Made by a program: the position numbers and the translations under genes. Below, one piece after another: positions 6,935 through 11,036 of a DNA stretch of 11,036 nt (positions are counted from its first letter, which is position 1; the number at the start of each line of letters is the position of its first letter). Under the pieces are notes generated by a model that had not been told where the DNA came from, did not search any database, and saw only the letters and a program-made list of their open reading frames with translations. The stretch comes from OMOG01 sp041485845 (GTDB lineage: Bacteria; Acidobacteriota; Terriglobia; Bryobacterales; Bryobacteraceae), in the NCBI GenBank assembly GCA_041485845.1, contig JBGPKH010000272.1:1-11036 (forward strand). The letters run 5' to 3'.

Positions 6935-8907
6935 AGACACTCAGGAATGCGATTCTTTTTGTTTGGGCGGCTGGGATCGGCCTCGCTCAGGTGGGCGCCG
7001 ATTCCGGTTGGACTTTCCAGAATCCGCAGTTGACGGGGAACAGTCTACACGGCGTGGCTGTAATAGGCGCCAGACACGCCTCACATGGTCGGGGGGCGCG
7101 GGCCGGCACCACGATCGCAGTCGGAGATCCGGGCACCATCGTGCGAACTACGGACGGGGGCGAAACCTGGACGCGCGTCTCCAGTGGCACGGCCGTCCCA
7201 CTTTCGGGTGTCGCTTTCGCCGATCTCAACACCGGAATAGCGGTCGGGGGGCCGGGCGTCATTATGCGGACCACCGACGCGGGTGCAACCTGGACATTCC
7301 AGCCGAGCCTCACGTCGTTCACCCTCTATGGCGTCTCGTTCAGGGCCGACGGGACCGGAACGGTGGTGGGAGCGAACGGGACCATCCTTCGTAGTGTGGA
7401 TTGGGGTGAGACGTGGACGCGCCAATCCAGCCCGACCACAAACGTCCTCAACGCCGTCTCCTTCACCAGCGCCGATGCCGGAACCATTGTGGGCGGGAAC
7501 GGCACGATTCTTCGGACAGCGGATGGGGGTGCCACTTGGAAAGCTCAGCCCAGCGGAACGCACAACTATCTGTGGAGCGTCGCTTTCGCCAGTGCAGATA
7601 TAGGGTTCGTGGTGGGCGATGGCGGCATTATCCTGCGGACGACGGATGGCGGCGATACGTGGACCCCTCAGTCCAGCGGCTATCGCGGAACGCTTCGTGC
7701 AATTTCCGTTGCCGACACCGGGGCTGGAACGGTGGTGGGCGGGGGCGGTACGATCCTGCGGACCACCGACTTCGGCGCCTCCTGGACGCAAGACTCCAGC
7801 GGCACGACGAGCTTGCTGTTTGCGGTCAGCCTCGCGGGGGCCGGCGATCGAACCGCCGTTGGAGATTTGGGCACGGTCGTGCGGACCACGGATGGCGGCG
7901 CCACGTGGAAGACGCAGTCCCGGAGCGCTACCTCAAACTATCTCTTCGCGGTCTACTTCACCGATTCGAACACCGGAACCGCGGTCGGAGGGAACGGCAC
8001 GATCCTGCGCACTACGGACGGTGGTGTCACCTGGACAGCCCAGAACACCGGCACGGGCAACGGGCTCTGGGGCGTGTCATTTACGGATGCCGACACCGGC
8101 ACCGTGGTGGGAGATGGAGGCCTGATCCTTCGGACCACCGACGGGGGCGCCACCTGGTCCCAGCAGAGGAGCGGCACGACCAACTGGCTCCGCGGCGTCT
8201 TTTTCACCGGCACCAAAACCGGAATCGTGGTGGGAGCGAACGGCACCATCCTGCGGACCACGGACGGTGGTGACACCTGGACGCCCCGGTCCAGCGGCAC
8301 GGTCAACTGGCTCTCCGGCGTATCCTTTGCCGATGCCAACAACGGAACAGTAGTAGGACAAGTGGGCACGATCCTGCGAACGATGGACGGCGGCACTACG
8401 TGGACCCGTCAATCCATCGGCGGGATCCAATCTTGGCTCAATGCGGTCTCCATGACGGACCCCGACACCGCAACTACGGCAGGAGATTTTAACAACATAA
8501 TCCTGCGCACCACGGACGGCGGCTCTGACTGGGGGCTCCAGTCCAGTGGCGTCAGGAACACACTCACAGGTATGTGGTTCCGCGACGTCAACACCGGAGT
8601 CGTGGTTGGCGGCCAGGGATCCTGTAGCCCCAGCATCAGCACCATCCTACGAACTACGAATGGCGGCGCGACGTGGAATCGGCAGAACACCGGGTCGACC
8701 CGGGCTCTGTACGGGGTTTTCTTTACTGACGCGAACAACGGCTGGGCGGTGGGAGAATACGGCACCATCCTGCACACCACCACCGGCGGCGAGCCACCGG
8801 CGGCGTTGGGGGGCCAATCCTGGGCTCGCGGCCGGCCTCCAGCCGGCTTGACAGGCGAAACCGCCTGTCCCACGAGCACCGAAACAGTCAGCTCAATGGA
8901 GAAATAA
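6931..8907 (+). CDS. Secreted Ycf48-like / Asp-box (BNR) repeat protein, 14 units, predicted beta-propeller
   Basis: The protein has 658 residues with a signal peptide at 1-19 (AILFVWAAGIGLA, cleavage before Q20). The body (about 27-621) is 14 copies of a roughly 41-residue unit carrying the Asp-box pattern G-T-I-L-R-T-T-D-G-G-x-T-W, which is the hallmark of BNR/sialidase-type and Ycf48/HCF136-type propeller blades. The threonine (or its equivalent) of each GTIL motif falls at residues 69, 110, 151, 192, 233, 274, 315, 357, 398, 439, 480, 523, 571 and 612. Unit 1 has an inserted Arg/Gly-rich loop (about 47-59) and unit 13 an inserted loop (GSCSPSIS, about 562-570). The last unit lacks its closing Trp strand, which the N-terminal GWTFQN could supply. 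Residues about 622-658 are low-complexity and come from a palindromic DNA repeat. Ycf48 assembles photosystem II in phototrophs; nothing here suggests photosynthesis, so an adhesion, binding or envelope-assembly role is only inferred. It is coupled to beta-helix genes on both sides. Confidence 0.9.
   Translation: MKTLRNAILFVWAAGIGLAQVGADSGWTFQNPQLTGNSLHGVAVIGARHASHGRGARAGTTIAVGDPGTIVRTTDGGETWTRVSSGTAVPLSGVAFADLNTGIAVGGPGVIMRTTDAGATWTFQPSLTSFTLYGVSFRADGTGTVVGANGTILRSVDWGETWTRQSSPTTNVLNAVSFTSADAGTIVGGNGTILRTADGGATWKAQPSGTHNYLWSVAFASADIGFVVGDGGIILRTTDGGDTWTPQSSGYRGTLRAISVADTGAGTVVGGGGTILRTTDFGASWTQDSSGTTSLLFAVSLAGAGDRTAVGDLGTVVRTTDGGATWKTQSRSATSNYLFAVYFTDSNTGTAVGGNGTILRTTDGGVTWTAQNTGTGNGLWGVSFTDADTGTVVGDGGLILRTTDGGATWSQQRSGTTNWLRGVFFTGTKTGIVVGANGTILRTTDGGDTWTPRSSGTVNWLSGVSFADANNGTVVGQVGTILRTMDGGTTWTRQSIGGIQSWLNAVSMTDPDTATTAGDFNNIILRTTDGGSDWGLQSSGVRNTLTGMWFRDVNTGVVVGGQGSCSPSISTILRTTNGGATWNRQNTGSTRALYGVFFTDANNGWAVGEYGTILHTTTGGEPPAALGGQSWARGRPPAGLTGETACPTSTETVSSMEK
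7009..8793 (+). repeat. In-gene tandem repeat, 14 units of about 123 bases
   Basis: The codon for the second residue of each GTIL motif occurs at 7135, 7258, 7381, 7504, 7627, 7750, 7873, 7999, 8122, 8245, 8368, 8497, 8641 and 8764. Intervals are 123 bases six times, then 126, then 123 three times, then 129, 144 and 123. Every unit boundary keeps frame. The bases around the Asp box are strongly alike between units (for example forms of ATCCTGCGGACCACGGACGG), making the array prone to recombination and to assembly collapse. Confidence 0.92.
8831..8869. repeat. REP-like double palindrome at the end of the propeller gene
   Basis: Two adjacent hairpins are visible. The first is GCCGGC (8831-8836), loop CTCCA, GCCGGC (8842-8847). 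The second is GACAGGCG (8850-8857), loop AAAC, CGCCTGTC (8862-8869), a perfect 8-base stem. They lie within the last 26 codons of the propeller gene and 40 bases before the next ATG. From memory, similar GGGACAGGCGG-type palindromic units are interspersed in Solibacter-type genomes, but I could not search. They could be a mobile REP unit that was captured into the reading frame, or could modulate mRNA stability in the operon. Confidence 0.65.
8898..8902 (+). promoter_or_regulatory. Shine-Dalgarno site for beta-helix protein B
   Basis: GGAGA lies six bases before the ATG at 8909 and inside the last codons of the propeller gene, whose TAA ends one base before that ATG. It supports this start and coupled translation. 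Confidence 0.7.
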
Positions 8908-8908
8908 C

Positions 8909-10078
8909 ATGAAAGCTATCAATCGAGTCTTAATTGCAGGAATCGTTGCCTCCTTCGCCGGGACCGTGGCGGCGCAAACGGTCGTAACAGGAACGGGCAA
9001 CCCGGATATCGATATCGCGGCGGTCCAGTCCGCTGTCGATCGGGGCGGCTCTGTTGAACTGCGAGGACACTTCTCCTTCGACAATTCCCCCGCCAGACGC
9101 GGGGAGTTGCCCGATCTGATGGCCACTGTCCTGGTATCGAAGGCGGTAACCATCTCCGGTACGTGGGACGAGCACGGGGAGATGACGGTGATTCAGGGCG
9201 GAGAAATTCCTTTCGCCATCGAGGCTCCCGGAGCCAGCGTCCGGATTGAGAGATTGCGATTCGTTCGTCCCAAACTTTTTGCGATCTTTGTAGATGAAGT
9301 CAGCGGTCTGACGATAGAATCCTGCACCATCGAAAACGTCCAGCCGCTGCCTCTTCCGTGCAACTCGTCGGGACTGACTTCCGGGATTGGAATCTATGTT
9401 TCCACAGTGATGGGACTGCCCACCCCGGAACGCCCCGGGAATCCGGCGAATGTCTCCGGAAAGCTGTCGATTCTCAACAACCAAATCAGTGGCGTGGGAG
9501 CGGCCGACCACGGCATGGGAGTCATGGTGGTGAACGTGGGCAACCTGGAAAAGCCGGTGGAGGTGGAGATCTCGGGGAACACCATCCGCGACAGCAGTCT
9601 GAAGGGTATTAATGTTACGCAAATTGGCGGCCAAGCGCGCATCGAGCGCAATATCGTAACCACGAGTGTGATCAACCCGGGCCACGCAGGAGGACGCTTC
9701 TCCGGCATTCACTGCGGGGGCTCGGGGTCGTATCTGATTGCTCACAACGTCATCGATGTGGCCGATCCGAACGCAGCGGGGATTCGTATCCGTGGCTATC
9801 CGGCCTTAGGCGCCGCCATCGAGCGTGCTACCATCACGGACAATGACGTGACCATGTCCCCGCCTGAGGACGCAGTGTTCGGCGTGGGGAGCGCGGGGAT
9901 CGAGATCATGGGCTTGGCCCGAGGCACCGTCGTCCAGGGGAACAGGATTCGAGGACGCGCCAGAGTGGGGCTGTCTGTGGCGCCTGACAAAGCCGGGACC
10001 CCTTCTGGCGTTACTTTCGATCGAAACGATCACGAGCACTTGATTTCGCTGCTCGCGGATGGAGGCACACAAAAATGA
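8909..10078 (+). CDS. Secreted parallel beta-helix protein B (pectate-lyase-like fold, function unknown)
   Basis: The protein has 389 residues. A signal peptide covers about 1-22 (VLIAGIVASFAGTVAA, cleavage before Q23). The mature start (residues 25-58: VVTGTGNPDIDIAAVQSAVD, then HFSFD) is shared with protein A and recalls the N-terminal entry of pectate-lyase-like beta-helices. Coils follow with strand-turn signatures (VRIERLRFVRP, LTIESCTIENV, LSILNNQISG, VEISGNTIRDSS, ARIERNIVTT, YLIAHNVIDV, ATITDNDVTMS, TVVQGNRIRGRARVGL). It is the intact counterpart of the partial gene at 2-394 and a more distant paralogue of protein A. Cysteines at 139, 151 and 269 are present, with no obvious catalytic cluster, so binding or structural roles remain open. 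Its stop overlaps the receptor ATG (ATGA at 10075-10078), exactly as in the left-hand copy; this conserved pairing is the best hint that it works with the receptor. Confidence 0.9.
   Translation: MKAINRVLIAGIVASFAGTVAAQTVVTGTGNPDIDIAAVQSAVDRGGSVELRGHFSFDNSPARRGELPDLMATVLVSKAVTISGTWDEHGEMTVIQGGEIPFAIEAPGASVRIERLRFVRPKLFAIFVDEVSGLTIESCTIENVQPLPLPCNSSGLTSGIGIYVSTVMGLPTPERPGNPANVSGKLSILNNQISGVGAADHGMGVMVVNVGNLEKPVEVEISGNTIRDSSLKGINVTQIGGQARIERNIVTTSVINPGHAGGRFSGIHCGGSGSYLIAHNVIDVADPNAAGIRIRGYPALGAAIERATITDNDVTMSPPEDAVFGVGSAGIEIMGLARGTVVQGNRIRGRARVGLSVAPDKAGTPSGVTFDRNDHEHLISLLADGGTQK
10061..10065 (+). promoter_or_regulatory. Shine-Dalgarno site for the second TonB-dependent receptor
   Basis: GGAGG is nine bases before the ATG at 10075, matching the site and spacing at 377-381 for the first receptor. 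Confidence 0.8.
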
Positions 10079-11036
10079 GGACGGTCACGTGGAGACTCGC
10101 GGTTGGGTGTGTCTTCTGTGTATGCGCAGCGTTGTCTCAGACCAGCCGGGGGACGGTGACCGGGACGGTCCTCGACGCCTCGGGCGCTGCGATCACCGGA
10201 GCGCGCGTGACCCTGACCGGCACGGAGACCGGCGCCCGCCTATCCACTGACAGTAACGAGGCCGGTGTCTATCGCTTCGACGCCGTGGATCTCGGTGTCT
10301 ATGAGCTCAAGGTCGCACATCAGGGATTCCGGACGTATGTGGGCAGCGGAATCGGCGTGGAGGCGAATCGCGTGGTCACCCTGGATCCGCGGCTGGAAGT
10401 GGGAACGGCCGAAACGCGGATCGAAGTGAGTGCCGATTCGAGCGACGTGTTGATCAAGGACAGCCCGCTGCGGGGCGGGAACTTCCAGCCGCGGGAGGTG
10501 CGCGATCTGCCTCTGGTTTCCTTGAATCCGCTCTCGCTGGCGCGCACATTACCTGGCGTGACCGACTCCGCGGGCAGCAGGGTTTGGACCGGCCTCCAGA
10601 ACGGAGGCGGGGGATTCTCGATCAATGGCCAGCGGCCACGCGGGAATAACTATCTGCTGGATGGGACCGAAAACAACGACGTCTGGTTGACTGGCGCGGA
10701 ACAGGCATTCAGCATCGCGGATGCGGTGGAGGAGGTTTCCGTGCAGACCGGCAACTTCGGTGTTGAGTTCGGACGCGCGGGCGGTGGGGTCTTCAATATA
10801 GTCACGAAATCGGGCACGAACGCTCTGCACGGCACACTGCTGTGGCGTTACCAGTCGCAGCGATTTGATTCGGTATCCAATCTCGACAAGCTTAACGGGA
10901 TCCCCAAGTCGGTCTTCAGCAACAATATTTACGGATTCACCGCGGGTGGCCCGGTCCGCAAGAACAGGACCTTCTTCTTCGCCGGCTACCAGCAGAATAA
11001 CCGGCATTCCACAGCCAATTTCCCGATGCAGGTTCC
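10075..11036 (+). CDS. TonB-dependent receptor, Oar-like, 5' part only (continues past the window)
   Basis: The frame is open from the ATG at 10075 to the window edge, giving 320 full codons of an expected length near 1070. It has a signal peptide (AVGCVFCVCAALS, about 8-21), a carboxypeptidase-regulatory domain (RGTVTGTVLDASGAA, NEAGVYRFDAVDLGVYELKV, GFRTY), the plug (FSINGQRPRGNNYLLDG, EFGRAGGGVFNIVTKSGTN) and the first barrel strands (LLWRYQSQ, NNIYGFTAGGPVRKNRTFFF). It aligns gap-free with residues 1-320 of the receptor at 391-3600, with about 34 differences (roughly 89% identity by hand count). Differences cluster in the signal peptide and the first beta-sandwich strands, while the plug is nearly unchanged. 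The four-base overlap with beta-helix B and the GGAGG site fix the start. Substrate specificity would lie mostly in barrel and loop parts beyond the window. Confidence 0.93.
   Translation, partial: MRTVTWRLAVGCVFCVCAALSQTSRGTVTGTVLDASGAAITGARVTLTGTETGARLSTDSNEAGVYRFDAVDLGVYELKVAHQGFRTYVGSGIGVEANRVVTLDPRLEVGTAETRIEVSADSSDVLIKDSPLRGGNFQPREVRDLPLVSLNPLSLARTLPGVTDSAGSRVWTGLQNGGGGFSINGQRPRGNNYLLDGTENNDVWLTGAEQAFSIADAVEEVSVQTGNFGVEFGRAGGGVFNIVTKSGTNALHGTLLWRYQSQRFDSVSNLDKLNGIPKSVFSNNIYGFTAGGPVRKNRTFFFAGYQQNNRHSTANFPMQV

Larger units (their letters stand above)
9685..11036 (+). repeat. Large duplicated segment, right copy (pairs with 1-1352)
   Basis: This is the direct-orientation partner of 1-1352. 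Long identical stretches occur around GCTACCATCACGGACAATGA (143 onward and 9827 onward) and around the plug-coding codons. Divergence is mostly substitutions, many of them synonymous, which suggests both copies are under selection rather than decaying. Confidence 0.9.

Noticed and set aside
7081..8430. Several minus-strand frames with repeated VVRR-type motifs opposite the propeller gene
   Set aside because: The repetition simply mirrors the sense 123-base repeat; the sense frame has the signal peptide, ribosome site and Asp boxes.
7009..8793. Regular array that might suggest CRISPR or a satellite
   Set aside because: Units are 123 bases, in frame, coding throughout and lack short identical repeats separated by unique spacers.
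6931..8907. Photosystem II assembly role implied by Ycf48 similarity
   Set aside because: There is no photosynthesis gene nearby; Ycf48-like and BNR repeats are widespread in non-phototrophic secreted proteins.
1..11036. Mobile element, phage, tRNA or toxin-antitoxin content
   Set aside because: I find no transposase, integrase, terminal inverted repeats, tRNA-like folds or small paired genes; apart from the REP-like palindrome nothing points to mobility.

Overview
The window looks like a chromosomal region of an Acidobacteriota bacterium, most likely of the Solibacter/Bryobacter type. I base this on the high GC content, the Oar-like TonB-dependent receptor with an N-terminal carboxypeptidase-regulatory domain, the membrane-anchored TolB/TPR regulator with its typical N-terminal domain, the Asp-box (Ycf48-like) repeat protein and a REP-like palindrome. 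This assignment rests on family composition only; there is no rRNA or housekeeping marker here.

Layout. (1) Bases 2-394 are the 3' end of a secreted parallel beta-helix protein. It overlaps by four bases (ATGA) a complete TonB-dependent receptor at 391-3600. (2) A convergent gene at 3706-5475 (minus strand, GTG start) encodes a predicted membrane-tethered regulator: a winged-helix-like N-terminus, one transmembrane helix, a TolB/FlgO-like domain and TPRs. (3) A 169-base divergent intergenic region (5476-5644) separates it from a tightly packed plus-strand operon: beta-helix protein A (5645-6934), a 14-unit Asp-box/Ycf48-like propeller protein (6931-8907), beta-helix protein B (8909-10078) and a second TonB-dependent receptor that runs off the window (10075 onward). 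The junctions are -4, +1 and -4 bases, so translational coupling is likely throughout.

The main structural fact is that the left edge is a second copy of the right edge. Bases 1-1352 align with 9685-11036 at a constant offset of 9684 with no net indel, spanning the end of a beta-helix gene, the ATGA junction and the first third of a receptor. The region is therefore built from an amplified [beta-helix + receptor] cassette.

The working hypothesis is that the beta-helix protein is an exported partner of the Oar-like receptor, analogous in arrangement (not in fold) to SusD beside SusC. The propeller protein and the second beta-helix would be further envelope components, and the divergent membrane regulator a likely local controller. 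The substrate is unknown. All five exported products begin, where the start is visible, with a signal-peptide-like segment.
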